The notes under the pieces were generated by a model, which made no database searches, had not been told where the DNA came from, and was given only the letters and a program-made list of their open reading frames with translations. The position numbers and the translations under genes are program-made. This document shows, piece after piece, positions 32,319 to 40,723 of a stretch of DNA of 41,900 nucleotides. Position 1 is the stretch's first letter, and every line of letters starts with the position of its first letter. This stretch comes from Gammaproteobacteria bacterium (GTDB lineage: Bacteria; Pseudomonadota; Gammaproteobacteria; Steroidobacterales; Steroidobacteraceae): assembly GCA_004297335.1 (NCBI GenBank), contig SCUD01000099.1, positions 1 through 41,900 of the forward strand. The letters run 5' to 3'.

Positions 32319-34274
32319 ATGGCCATGCAACAGGTCGCGCTGCTGATCGTGCTCGCGCCGCTCCTGGCCGCGCTGCTCGCGGGCCTCGCCGGCCGGCAGA
32401 TCGGGCGTACCGGCGCACACCTGGTCTGCACCGCCGGCGTCGGCCTGGCCTTCGCGCTGTCGCTGTGGGTGCTGCTGCAGCTGGCCAACGGCGCGCCGGA
32501 CTACAACGGCGCGGTCTATACCTGGGGCGTCAGCGACGGCCTGCACATGGAGGTCGGCTTCCTGATCGACCGGCTGAGCGCGCTGATGATGGCGGTCGTG
32601 ACCTTCGTGTCGCTGGCCGTGCATGTCTACACGATCGGCTACATGAAGGACGACCCGGGCTACCAGCGCTTCTTCGCCTACATCTCGCTGTTCACCTTCG
32701 CGATGCTGATGCTGGTGATGTCCAACAACTTCCTGCAGCTGTTCTTCGGCTGGGAGGCGGTCGGACTGGTCTCGTACCTGCTGATCGGCTTCTGGTACAA
32801 GCGGCCGACGGCGATCTTCGCCAACCTGAAGGCCTTTATCGTCAACCGCATCGGCGATTTCGGCTTCATCATCGGCATCGCCGCGGTCGTTTACTACATG
32901 GGCAGCCTCGACTACATGGAAGTGTTTGCCCGCGCCCCGTCCGTGGTCGAGCTGCGGGTGCAGCTGACGCCTGGCGAGACCACCCGGGCGGTGACGCTGA
33001 TCTGCATCGCACTGTTCATCGGTGCGATGGGCAAGTCGGCGCAGGTGCCGCTGCACGTGTGGTTGCCGGACTCGATGGAAGGTCCGACGCCGATCTCGGC
33101 GCTGATCCATGCCGCGACCATGGTCACGGCGGGCATCTTCATGATCGCGCGGATGTCGCCGCTGTACGAGCTGTCCCATGACGCGCTGCACTTCGTGCTG
33201 GTGATCGGCGCGACCACGGCGCTGTTCATGGGCTTGCTCGGCCTGGTCAACAACGACATCAAGCGCGTCGTCGCCTATTCGACGCTGTCACAGCTCGGCT
33301 ACATGACGGTCGCGCTCGGGGCCGGGGCCTATGGCGCCGGCATCTTCCACCTGATGACCCATGCGTTCTTCAAGGCGCTGCTGTTCCTCGCCGCCGGCTC
33401 GGTGATCATCGCGATGCACCACGAGCAGGACATGCGGCGCATGGGCGGGCTGCGGCGCTACATGCCGGTGACCTACTGGACCTGCCTGGTCGGCTCGCTG
33501 GCGCTGGTCGGCTTCCCGGGCCTGTCCGGGTTCTTCTCGAAGGACATCATCATCGAGGCCGTGCATCATTCGGACATCGAGGGCGCGACCTATGCCTACT
33601 GGTGCGTGCTGCTCGGCGTGTTCGTGACCGCGCTGTACAGCTTCCGGCTGGTGTTCATGACTTTCCATGGGCGCGAGCGCATGGACGAGCACACGCGCGA
33701 GCACCTGCACGAGAGTCCGTGGGTCGTGACGCTGCCGCTCATCGCGCTGGCCATACCCTCGGTCGTGATCGGCTGGCTGACCGTCGGGCCGGTCGTATTC
33801 GGCGACTGGTTCCGCGGCTCGGTGCAGCATGGCGCCGATGGCCCGCTGGCGATCCTCGGCGAGGACTTCCACGGCCCGGCGGCGTTCCTGCTGCATGCGG
33901 CGTCGTCGCCGGCGCTGTACCTGGCCCTGGCCGGTATCGCGACGGCCTGGTTCCTGTACCTGAAGCGGCCGGACCTGCCGGAGGCGATCGCGCAGCGCTT
34001 TGCCGGCCTGTACCGGCTGCTCGACAACAAGTACTACTTCGACTGGTTCAACGAGAACGTCATCGCCGCCGGTGCGCGCGGCCTCGGCGGCGGGCTGTGG
34101 AAGCGCGGCGATGAACAGGCGATTGACGGCCTGCTGGTCAACGGCAGCGCGCGCACGGTCGGGGCGGTTGCGGCGGTCGTGCGCCGGGTGCAGACCGGAT
34201 ATCTCTATCACTATGCCTTTGCGATGATCATCGGCCTCGCGCTGCTGCTCGGCTGGCTGCTGCTCAGGACCTGA
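32319..34274 (+). CDS. nuoL: NADH-quinone oxidoreductase subunit L
   Basis: NuoL is the distal antiporter-like proton-pumping subunit with a long lateral helix. The 651-residue polytopic product has NNFLQLFFGWEAVGLVSYLLIGFW, the channel segment LHVWLPDSMEGPTPISALIHAATMVTAG, VAYSTLSQLGYM and HAFFKALLFLAAGS. A C-terminal extension beyond residue 500 corresponds to the lateral helix and last membrane span. The ATG at 32319 has GAAGGG six bases upstream; a second in-frame ATG at 32325 is possible. Confidence 0.96.
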   Translation: MAMQQVALLIVLAPLLAALLAGLAGRQIGRTGAHLVCTAGVGLAFALSLWVLLQLANGAPDYNGAVYTWGVSDGLHMEVGFLIDRLSALMMAVVTFVSLAVHVYTIGYMKDDPGYQRFFAYISLFTFAMLMLVMSNNFLQLFFGWEAVGLVSYLLIGFWYKRPTAIFANLKAFIVNRIGDFGFIIGIAAVVYYMGSLDYMEVFARAPSVVELRVQLTPGETTRAVTLICIALFIGAMGKSAQVPLHVWLPDSMEGPTPISALIHAATMVTAGIFMIARMSPLYELSHDALHFVLVIGATTALFMGLLGLVNNDIKRVVAYSTLSQLGYMTVALGAGAYGAGIFHLMTHAFFKALLFLAAGSVIIAMHHEQDMRRMGGLRRYMPVTYWTCLVGSLALVGFPGLSGFFSKDIIIEAVHHSDIEGATYAYWCVLLGVFVTALYSFRLVFMTFHGRERMDEHTREHLHESPWVVTLPLIALAIPSVVIGWLTVGPVVFGDWFRGSVQHGADGPLAILGEDFHGPAAFLLHAASSPALYLALAGIATAWFLYLKRPDLPEAIAQRFAGLYRLLDNKYYFDWFNENVIAAGARGLGGGLWKRGDEQAIDGLLVNGSARTVGAVAAVVRRVQTGYLYHYAFAMIIGLALLLGWLLLRT

Positions 34275-34275
34275 C

Positions 34276-35790
34276 ATGCCGACCGTACCCCACCTGTTGA
34301 GCTGGCTCATCTGGCTGCCGATCGCGGCCGGCGGCGGCGTGCTGCTGCTCGGCGAACGCCGCGTCGCCGCGGGGCGCTGGCTGGCACTGGTCGCCGCGCT
34401 CGCGACGCTCGCGCTGTGCCTGCCGCTCTGGGCCGGGTTCGACCGGACGACCGCGGCGATGCAGTTCATCGAGGTCGTGCCGTGGATCCCGGTGATCGGC
34501 GCCTGGTACAGCCTGGGCGTCGACGGCATCGCGCTGCCGCTGATCGTGCTGACCGCGTTCATCACGCCACTCGTGGTGGTGGCCGGCTGGACCACGATCG
34601 AGCGCCGCGTGGCCCAGTATTTCGCCGCCTTCCTGGTCATGACCGGGCTGATGATCGGCGTATTCGCGGCGCTCGATGCGCTGCTGTTCTACGTATTCTG
34701 GGAAGCGATGCTGATCCCGATGTTCCTGATCATCGGCATCTGGGGTGGCACCCGGCGGGTCTACGCGACGCTCAAGTTCTTCCTCTACACCTTCCTCGGC
34801 TCGGTGCTGATGCTGGTGGCGCTGATCTGGCTGTACCTGCAGGGCGGCAGCTGGGAGATCGCCGCGATGCAGCGCCTGCCGGTCGACCTGGCGGCGCAGA
34901 CGCTGATCTTCCTGGCCTTCTTCGCCGCCTTCGCGGTCAAGATCCCGATGTGGCCGGTGCATACCTGGTTGCCGGACGCGCACGTCGAGGCGCCGACCGG
35001 CGGCTCGGTGGTGCTGGCGGCGATCATGCTGAAGATGGGCGGATATGGCTTCCTGCGCTTCAGCCTGCCGATCGCGCCGGATGCGAGCCGCGAGCTGGAC
35101 TGGCTGGTCATCGGGCTGTCGCTGGTCGCGATTGCCTATATCGGCCTGGTCGCGCTGGTGCAGACCGACATGAAGAAGCTGATCGCCTATTCGTCGATCG
35201 CGCACATGGGCTTCGTGACGCTCGGTTCGTTCATCGCCTTCGACATCGCCGCGAACACCGGCGCGCTCAGCGGCGCGGTGATGGGTCTCGACGGCGCAAT
35301 GGTGCAGATGGTCTCCCACGGCCTGGTGTCCGGCGCGCTGTTCCTGTGCGTCGGCGTGCTGTACGACCGCCTGCACACCCGCGAGATCAGCGCCTACGGC
35401 GGTGTCGTCAACACCATGCCGGTGTTCGCCTCGCTGCTGGTGCTGTTCGCGATGGCGAACTCCGGGCTGCCGGGGACCTCGGGTTTCGTCGGCGAGTTCC
35501 TGGTGATCATCGCCAGCTTCAAGGCCAACTTCTGGTATGCGATCGTGGCCGCGCTGACGCTGATCCTGGGCGCCGCCTACACCTTGTGGCTGGTCAAGCG
35601 CGTGGTCTGGGGCGACGTGGCGAACGCCAGCGTCGCCGGCCTCAAGGACGTCAATGCCCGGGAATTCCTGGTGCTGGCCGTGCTCGCCGGTGCGGTGCTG
35701 CTGCTCGGCCTGTGGCCGGCGCCGCTGCTCGACGTGATGCGACCGACGCTCGAGCAGCTGGTCCAGCAGCTGATGGTCAGCAAGCTGTGA
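34276..35790 (+). CDS. nuoM: NADH-quinone oxidoreductase subunit M
   Basis: NuoM is the second antiporter-like subunit. The 504-residue product has FYVFWEAMLIPMFLIIGIWGG, the channel segment MWPVHTWLPDAHVEAPTGGS then VVLAAIMLKMGGYGFLRF, and KKLIAYSSIAHMGFVTLG. It starts one base after nuoL. Length matches the family. Confidence 0.97.
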   Translation: MPTVPHLLSWLIWLPIAAGGGVLLLGERRVAAGRWLALVAALATLALCLPLWAGFDRTTAAMQFIEVVPWIPVIGAWYSLGVDGIALPLIVLTAFITPLVVVAGWTTIERRVAQYFAAFLVMTGLMIGVFAALDALLFYVFWEAMLIPMFLIIGIWGGTRRVYATLKFFLYTFLGSVLMLVALIWLYLQGGSWEIAAMQRLPVDLAAQTLIFLAFFAAFAVKIPMWPVHTWLPDAHVEAPTGGSVVLAAIMLKMGGYGFLRFSLPIAPDASRELDWLVIGLSLVAIAYIGLVALVQTDMKKLIAYSSIAHMGFVTLGSFIAFDIAANTGALSGAVMGLDGAMVQMVSHGLVSGALFLCVGVLYDRLHTREISAYGGVVNTMPVFASLLVLFAMANSGLPGTSGFVGEFLVIIASFKANFWYAIVAALTLILGAAYTLWLVKRVVWGDVANASVAGLKDVNAREFLVLAVLAGAVLLLGLWPAPLLDVMRPTLEQLVQQLMVSKL

Positions 35791-35797
35791 GGCCCGC

Positions 35798-37252
35798 ATG
35801 ATCGAGCACGCAGTCCCCGTCCTGGCCTCCAGTGAGCTCGTCCCTGCGGCGGCGGAGATCTTCATCGCGGCGGCGGCCTGCGTCGTGCTGCTGGCCGAGG
35901 TGTTCCTGCCCGAAAGGCGACGCGGCTGGACCTTCGTGCTGGCGATGCTGGCGCTTGCTGGCGCCACCTGGGTGACCTCGCTGGTCGCGATGCCGGAGCG
36001 CACGGTCGTGCTGTACGGCCAGTTCGTCGCCGACCCGCTGGCCACCGTACTGAAGCTGTTCACCTACGGCATCGCGGCGGTATCGCTGCTGTATTCGCGC
36101 GACTACCTGCGCCGGCGCGGCCTGCTGCGCGGCGAGTACTGCGTGCTGACGCTGTTCGCCGTGCTCGGCATCCAGGTGATCATCTCGGCGGGCAGCCTGC
36201 TGACCCTGTACCTCGGCATCGAGATCCTGGCGCTGTCGCTGTACGCGCTGGTGGCCTTCGACCGCGACAACGGCGTGGCGGCCGAGGCGGCGATGAAGTA
36301 CTTCGTGCTGGGTGCGATCGCCTCGGGCACGCTGCTGTACGGGATCTCGATCGTCTACGGCGTGACCGGCAGCTTCGATCTCGGCGTGCTGGCCGTGGTG
36401 GTCCAGGGGGAGGCGGCGGGCGGCATCGGGCTGCTGCTCGGGCTCGCGCTGATCGTGGTCGGTGTCGCGTTCAAGTTCGGGGCCGTGCCGTTCCACATGT
36501 GGTTGCCGGACGTCTACCACGGGTCGCCGACGGCGGTGACGCTGTTCATCGGCTCGGCGCCGAAGATTGCCTCCTTTGCCCTCGCGATCCGCGTCCTCGC
36601 CGAGGGTCTCGGTGGCGCCGTGGACGCCTGGCAGGACATGCTGGTGGTACTCGCGGTGCTGTCGCTCGCGATCGGCAACGTGGTCGCCATCGCGCAGACC
36701 AACCTCAAGCGCATGCTGGCCTATTCGACCATCTCCCACGTCGGTTTCATCCTGCTCGGCATCCTCGCCGGCAACGCGGCCGGCTACCAGGCGGCGATGT
36801 TCTACACGCTGACCTATGTGATCCTCGCGGTCGGCGCCTTCGGCGTCATCCTGCTGCTCTCGCGCCAGGGCTTCGAGTCCGACGAGCTCGATGACTTCCG
36901 CGGTCTCAACCAGACCAGCCCCTGGTACGCGTTCGTGATGCTGCTATTGATGTTCGGCATGGCCGGGGTACCGCCGATCGTCGGCTTCTGGGCCAAGCTG
37001 CAGGTCATCAAGGCGGTCATCGATATCGGCCTGGTGTGGCTGGCGGCCTTCGCGGTGCTGATGTCGGTGATCGGCGCGTTCTACTACCTGCGGGTGGTCA
37101 AGAACATGTATTTCGAGGAACCGGCCAGCCGCGAGCCGCTGCAGGCGGGCGGGGCGTTCCGCCTGGTCCTGAGCCTGAACGGACTCGCCGCCCTCGCACT
37201 CGGCCTGTTCCCGGGGCTGCTGCTGGCACTGTGCGCACAGGTACTGGGCTGA
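35798..37252 (+). CDS. nuoN: NADH-quinone oxidoreductase subunit N
   Basis: NuoN is the proximal antiporter-like subunit and the last gene of the operon. The 484-residue product has LYLGIEILALSLYALVAF, FHMWLPDVYHGSPTAVTLF, NLKRMLAYSTISHVGFILLG and FGMAGVPPIVGFWAKL, all typical. GAGG lies just upstream of its ATG. With nuoN the set A-N is complete in canonical order with no extra genes inserted. Confidence 0.97.
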   Translation: MIEHAVPVLASSELVPAAAEIFIAAAACVVLLAEVFLPERRRGWTFVLAMLALAGATWVTSLVAMPERTVVLYGQFVADPLATVLKLFTYGIAAVSLLYSRDYLRRRGLLRGEYCVLTLFAVLGIQVIISAGSLLTLYLGIEILALSLYALVAFDRDNGVAAEAAMKYFVLGAIASGTLLYGISIVYGVTGSFDLGVLAVVVQGEAAGGIGLLLGLALIVVGVAFKFGAVPFHMWLPDVYHGSPTAVTLFIGSAPKIASFALAIRVLAEGLGGAVDAWQDMLVVLAVLSLAIGNVVAIAQTNLKRMLAYSTISHVGFILLGILAGNAAGYQAAMFYTLTYVILAVGAFGVILLLSRQGFESDELDDFRGLNQTSPWYAFVMLLLMFGMAGVPPIVGFWAKLQVIKAVIDIGLVWLAAFAVLMSVIGAFYYLRVVKNMYFEEPASREPLQAGGAFRLVLSLNGLAALALGLFPGLLLALCAQVLG

Positions 37253-37269
37253 CCGCCGAGCGCCGGACG

Positions 37270-37298
37270 TTGTAATGCGGCCGCCGCCTGCCTATAAT
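37270..37298 (+). promoter_or_regulatory. Promoter of the initiator tRNA
   Basis: TTGTAA (37270-37275), a 17-bp spacer and a perfect TATAAT (37293-37298). The discriminator after the -10 (CCGCGTCC) is GC-rich, as in stable-RNA promoters under stringent control. The predicted start is about 5 bases before the tRNA. Confidence 0.8.
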
Positions 37299-37310
37299 CC
37301 GCGTCCCTGT

Positions 37311-37387
37311 TGCGGGGTGGAGCAGTCTGGCAGCTCGTCGGGCTCATAACCCGAAGGTCGCAGGTTCAAATCCTGCCCCCGCTACCA
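37311..37387 (+). tRNA. Initiator tRNA-fMet (CAT)
   Basis: The 77-nt gene has anticodon CAT in CGGGCTCATAACCCG, with the three G-C pairs before the loop that mark initiators, an A11-U24 D-stem pair (GAGC/GCTC) and an encoded CCA. The first acceptor position is unpaired, as initiators require for formylation, but here it is U1 opposite U72 rather than the E. coli C1-A72. It has its own strong promoter. In relatives rimP-nusA-infB usually follows; here a hairpin and a two-component module do. Confidence 0.96.
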
Positions 37388-37399
37388 ATCTTCGATGCG

Positions 37400-37421
37400 A
37401 ACGGCCCCTGACGGGGCCGTT
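37400..37421 (+). terminator. Hairpin after tRNA-fMet, probable terminator
   Basis: Perfect 9-base arms AACGGCCCC (37400-37408) and GGGGCCGTT (37413-37421) with a TGAC loop. The following CTGCTGTCT is only moderately T-rich, so termination strength is uncertain. It lies between the plus-strand tRNA and the minus-strand regulator gene. Confidence 0.55.
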
Positions 37422-37465
37422 CTGCTGTCTGCGGCCGTTCGCGGTCACGGCGCCGGCTCACGACA

Positions 37466-38848
37466 TCACCGGTCGCCGCTGCCGTGCTGCCGATCGCCGA
37501 TGCCGAACTTCTCGATGCGATAACGGATCTGGTCGCGGTTCATGCCGAGCAGGTCGGCGGCCCGCGTCTGATTGCCGCCGGCGCGGGCCAGTGCCTGCTT
37601 GACGAGGTCGCGCTCGAGTTCCTCGAAGTGGATGCCCCCGGGCGGCAGCCGGATTCCGCCCTCGATTGGACCCTGGGGGGCCAGTGCCTGGAAGTCCTCC
37701 GGCTCCAGTGTGTGCCGGTCGGACAGCAGGACCGCACGCTCGACGACGTTGCGCAGTTCCCGGACGTTGCCGGGCCAGGCACAGGCCTGCAGCAGCTGCA
37801 GGGCCTCGGCGGAAATCTCACCGGGCGGCTTGGCGAACTCGCGGCAGAAATGCCCAATGTAATGGTACACGAGCAGCGGAATATCGCCCGCGCGTTCGCG
37901 CAGTGGCGGCAGATCAATCGTGATCACGTTGAGCCGGTAGTAGAGGTCCTCGCGAAACTGGTGCGCGGCGATCGCTTCGGGCAGGTTGCGGTTGGTGGCG
38001 GCGATGATGCGCACATCCGACTTGATGTCCGTATTGCCGCCGACCCGCCGGAAGGTCTTCTCCTCGAGGAAGCGCAGCAGCTTGGCCTGCAGTGCCGGGC
38101 TCATCTCGCCGATCTCGTCCAGGAACACCGTGCCGCCCTCTGCCTGCTCGAGGAGTCCCTTGCGGCCCTGGCGGGCATCGGTGAAGGCCCCTTTCTCGTG
38201 ACCGAAGAGCTCACTCTCGAGCAGGGTCTCCGGCAGCGCGGAACAGGTGATGTTCATGAAGGGCCGGTCGGCGCGCGGACCGCAATAGTGCAATACCTTG
38301 GCCGCGAGGTCCTTGCCGGTCCCGCTCGGCCCGGTGATCAGGACAGTGGAACTGGGACTGCGCGCGACGCGGGCCAGCAGTTGCTTGACCCGGCGCATGG
38401 CCGGCGAGTCGCCGATGATGCTGTCGAAGGTGTAGGGCGCTGCCTGGCCCGCCTTCAGCGCGCGTACCCGGCGCTTGAGCACCACGGCTTCAGCAGCCTT
38501 CCGGACCACCAGCCGCAACTGCTCGAAGTTCACGGGCTTGCCCAGGTAGTCGTGGGCCCCGGCGCGCATCGCCGCCACCGCCGTTTCCACCCGCGCATCA
38601 GCGGTCAGCATGATCAGGACGGCGTCGGGATCCAGCTCCCGCAGCGGGGCGATGAGGTCCACGCCCCGGCCGTCCGGCAGTCCCTGGTCGAGCAGAATCA
38701 GATCGGGGCCGGCGTTGCGGGCCTGGTCCAGCGCCGCGCTGGCCGTCCCGGCCTCGAGCACGGTGTAGCCGGCTTCGCGAAGTCGTTCGGCAACCGACCA
38801 GCGGAGCAGTGCTTCATCTTCGACGACGAGAACGGTGGCTCCGCCCAT
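37466..38848 (-). CDS. NtrC-family sigma-54-dependent response regulator
   Basis: The 460-residue product is a transcription activator of RNA polymerase with sigma-54. It has a receiver domain (1-115) with phospho-acceptor Asp54 in LILLDQGLPDG and Lys in LGKPVNF. The AAA+ domain has Walker A GPSGTGKD at 173-180, Walker B GGTVFLDEIGEM near 238-249, and REDLYYRLNVITIDLPPLRER. The C-terminal Fis-type helix-turn-helix is NQTRAADLLGMNRDQIRYRI. The sigma-54 contact loop reads GAFTDA (220-225) instead of the usual GAFTGA. It is downstream of a lone receiver gene on the same strand and close to a divergent histidine kinase. A sigma-54 promoter at 40657-40672 is its likely target. Which signal it answers is not visible. 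Confidence 0.93.
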   Translation of the reverse strand: MGGATVLVVEDEALLRWSVAERLREAGYTVLEAGTASAALDQARNAGPDLILLDQGLPDGRGVDLIAPLRELDPDAVLIMLTADARVETAVAAMRAGAHDYLGKPVNFEQLRLVVRKAAEAVVLKRRVRALKAGQAAPYTFDSIIGDSPAMRRVKQLLARVARSPSSTVLITGPSGTGKDLAAKVLHYCGPRADRPFMNITCSALPETLLESELFGHEKGAFTDARQGRKGLLEQAEGGTVFLDEIGEMSPALQAKLLRFLEEKTFRRVGGNTDIKSDVRIIAATNRNLPEAIAAHQFREDLYYRLNVITIDLPPLRERAGDIPLLVYHYIGHFCREFAKPPGEISAEALQLLQACAWPGNVRELRNVVERAVLLSDRHTLEPEDFQALAPQGPIEGGIRLPPGGIHFEELERDLVKQALARAGGNQTRAADLLGMNRDQIRYRIEKFGIGDRQHGSGDR

Positions 38849-38906
38849 TTCGCCTGTCCGGCTGGCCTGACCTGTTCAGCGACTGCGCCGGCACATGCTA
38901 GCACGG

Positions 38907-38931
38907 GGCCGCGCCGGTACCCGGTGCGGCC
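38907..38931 (-). other. Hairpin between the receiver gene and the sigma-54 activator gene
   Basis: Eleven-base arms matching at 10 positions (GGCCGCGCCGG, 38907-38917, and CCGGTGCGGCC, 38921-38931) enclose TAC. No T-tract follows on either strand. It falls in the 94-bp gap between the two codirectional genes and may set their relative expression. A minus-strand TGC-TAGCAT near 38893-38901 could be an extended -10 for the activator. Confidence 0.4.
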
Positions 38932-38942
38932 GGCTGCCGGCA

Positions 38943-39320
38943 TCAGGCAGGCTGTTGCGCCAGCAGCTCGCCGGCTATCTTCACCGTATCGTCGTAATCG
39001 AAGGGCTTGTCGATCAGGCGGTCGACGCCGAGATTCCGCGCCTCCCGGCGGACCTCCGGGCTGCCGTAGGCGGTCATGACCACGGTCCGGCAGGCAGGGT
39101 TCAACTGCCTGAGTTGCCTCAGCACGCTGAGACCATCCGTGTCGGGCAGACGAAGATCGAGGAACACCATGCCGATTTCGGGCTGCCGGGCGACCTCGCT
39201 CAGCGCGGAGGCGCCGGTGGCCGATTCGATGACGCGAAAGCCAGCCGCCTCCAGTCGGGTCCGCAGCGACCAGCGGATCAGCGACTCATCATCGACGACA
39301 AGAATGCACTTTGAAATCAC
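38943..39320 (-). CDS. Stand-alone receiver-domain response regulator
   Basis: The 125-residue product is a single CheY-like receiver: ILVVDDESLIRWSLR at the start, phospho-acceptor Asp in MVFLDLRLPDTDGL, Thr in VVMTAYGSP and Lys in LIDKPFDYDD. No output domain follows. The GTG at 39318-39320 is preferred because it places the first beta strand at residue 5; the open frame runs further upstream without receiver similarity. Its N-terminus resembles that of the neighbouring sigma-54 activator (both have D-E-x-L-[IL]-R-W-S), suggesting duplication of a receiver. It could act as a phosphate sink, an intermediate carrier, or a protein-binding output. Confidence 0.88.
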   Translation of the reverse strand: MISKCILVVDDESLIRWSLRTRLEAAGFRVIESATGASALSEVARQPEIGMVFLDLRLPDTDGLSVLRQLRQLNPACRTVVMTAYGSPEVRREARNLGVDRLIDKPFDYDDTVKIAGELLAQQPA

Positions 39321-39456
39321 CGTTCTGACCGCCTCGGGCCCGCAGGCAGCGCGGATATTCGCGGTTCTGCCCTCAGGTGGCAAGCAAGATTCGTTCCGTT
39401 ACACTCCCGGTGCGGCCTCGGACGGGGTGATCGGACGACCGGAGAGTCTTGCCAGC

Positions 39457-40524
39457 ATGAACATTGCCCGGCATCCATCGGCACCGAACGTCCGTATCGT
39501 CTGGCTCGGGCTGGCGCTTGCCGCTGGTATCTTCGTCATCGACTGCCTGGTCACGGTCGGTGTGGCGATCGGAGCCCTTTACACCATCCCCGTGTTGCTC
39601 GGGGTATGGGTCCCCGGCCGCCGCTACATCTGGGCGATGATGTTGGCAGGCCTGGCGCTGACAACGCTCGGCTTTTTCCTCTCACCCCCACTGCCACCCG
39701 GAGCCCTCGTCGAGTTTTGGCAGGTGCTGGCCAACCGGCTGCTGTCGATGCTGGCGATCGTTTCGACGTTCTTCATTGTGCTGCACGACAAGCGCAGCCA
39801 GGCCAGCCTGCAGCGCGAGATGCAGGAGAAGCAGGCTGCGCAGCACGCGCTGGTCGAGCAGAGGGCACTGGCGCAGCTGGGGGAAATGGCGGCGGTGGTG
39901 GCCCATGAGGTCAAGAATCCGCTGGCGGGCATTGCGGGCGCGGTGCAGATCATCGGCGAGCGGCTTCCGGCTGGGGTCCCGGAGCGGCAGGTGGTCAACG
40001 ACATCCTGAAACGCATCGAGTCGCTCGACCGTACCGTAGAAGACCTGCTGCTCTACGCGCGGCCACGCACGCTCGATCGGCGATGCGTGGACCTGACCGG
40101 CCTGTTGCGGGAGACGGCAGCCTTGGTCAGCCGCGATGCTCACTTTCCCGATCTCAGGATCGAGCTCGCTGCCGGGGAGATTCCCGGCTGCAGTATCGAC
40201 CCGGAGCTGTTCCGGGAAGTGTTGCTCAACCTGCTGCTGAATGCGGCGCAGGCGATGCAGGGCCGCGGCCGCATCCGCGTCCACATCGCCGCCGACACTT
40301 CCGGATGCCATATCTCCATTGCGGATGAGGGGCCGGGAATCCCGCCGGAGCTGCAGCCGAGGATCTTCGAGCCCTTCTATTCGACCCGGAGCCGTGGGAC
40401 CGGTCTCGGCTTGAGCATCGCGCGTCGCGTCGTCGAGGAGCACGGCGGCGTGATCACCATCACCTGCCCGCCGGAGGGCGGTACGACTGCGCGCATCTTC
40501 CTGCCGCGCGCCGTGGTTCAGTAG
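39457..40524 (+). CDS. Membrane-bound sensor histidine kinase
   Basis: The 355-residue product has four hydrophobic segments in its first 110 residues (about 13-31, 33-52, 57-77 and 88-109), with the motif GVAIGALYTIPVLLGVW and then LTTLGFFLSPP. This small integral sensor module is seen in other kinases. There is no large periplasmic domain. A coiled linker leads to the phospho-acceptor His150 in VVAHEVKNPLAGIAG. The ATPase domain has NLLLNAAQAM (N box), DEGPGIP (G1) and GTGLGLSIARRVVEEHGG (G2). The ATG at 39457 is chosen, with GGAG some 12 bases upstream; an in-frame GTG at 39427 is possible. It is divergent from the two regulators and is their obvious partner. The signal is unknown and may be within the membrane or redox-linked. 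Confidence 0.93.
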   Translation: MNIARHPSAPNVRIVWLGLALAAGIFVIDCLVTVGVAIGALYTIPVLLGVWVPGRRYIWAMMLAGLALTTLGFFLSPPLPPGALVEFWQVLANRLLSMLAIVSTFFIVLHDKRSQASLQREMQEKQAAQHALVEQRALAQLGEMAAVVAHEVKNPLAGIAGAVQIIGERLPAGVPERQVVNDILKRIESLDRTVEDLLLYARPRTLDRRCVDLTGLLRETAALVSRDAHFPDLRIELAAGEIPGCSIDPELFREVLLNLLLNAAQAMQGRGRIRVHIAADTSGCHISIADEGPGIPPELQPRIFEPFYSTRSRGTGLGLSIARRVVEEHGGVITITCPPEGGTTARIFLPRAVVQ

Positions 40525-40536
40525 CCGGATACGAGC

Positions 40537-40580
40537 GGAATATTCCCCGGTTCGTGATCGCCGGCCGGGGGAAATTCCCC
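40537..40580. promoter_or_regulatory. Paired palindromes, candidate enhancer for the sigma-54 activator
   Basis: Two related palindromes lie here: GGAATATTCC (40537-40546) and GGGGAAATTCCCC (40568-40580, central A). Their centres are about 32 bp apart, close to three helical turns. They are centred roughly 142 and 109 bp upstream of the predicted sigma-54 start, as expected for NtrC-type binding sites. The same DNA can also fold as one hairpin with 14-base arms (40537-40550 and 40565-40578, 12 matches), so a terminator-like role after the kinase gene is the alternative; no T-tract follows. Confidence 0.5.
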
Positions 40581-40656
40581 ATCCCGCCCCAGGCGCGGGC
40601 GCTCGCACCGTGATTGTCGCTGCAATTGACCGGCTTGCCAGCCGGTGACGCACTAC

Positions 40657-40672
40657 TGGCACGCGGATTGCA
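40657..40672 (+). promoter_or_regulatory. Sigma-54 (-24/-12) promoter
   Basis: TGGCAC, five bases (GCGGA) and TTGCA match the sigma-54 consensus TGGCAC-N5-TTGCA fully, with the invariant GG and GC at correct spacing. The predicted start of transcription is near 40683, about 41 bases before the DUF2934 gene. It is the only such site I found in the window. Confidence 0.9.
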
Positions 40673-40723
40673 CATGGTCCATCGATACTCTCATCGTCCC
40701 GTGATGTGATCAGGGAGCCAGCG

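Noticed and set aside
39427-39456. In-frame GTG start for the histidine kinase
   Set aside because: It lacks a good ribosome binding site and adds ten residues without similarity; the ATG at 39457 is preferred, though not proven.
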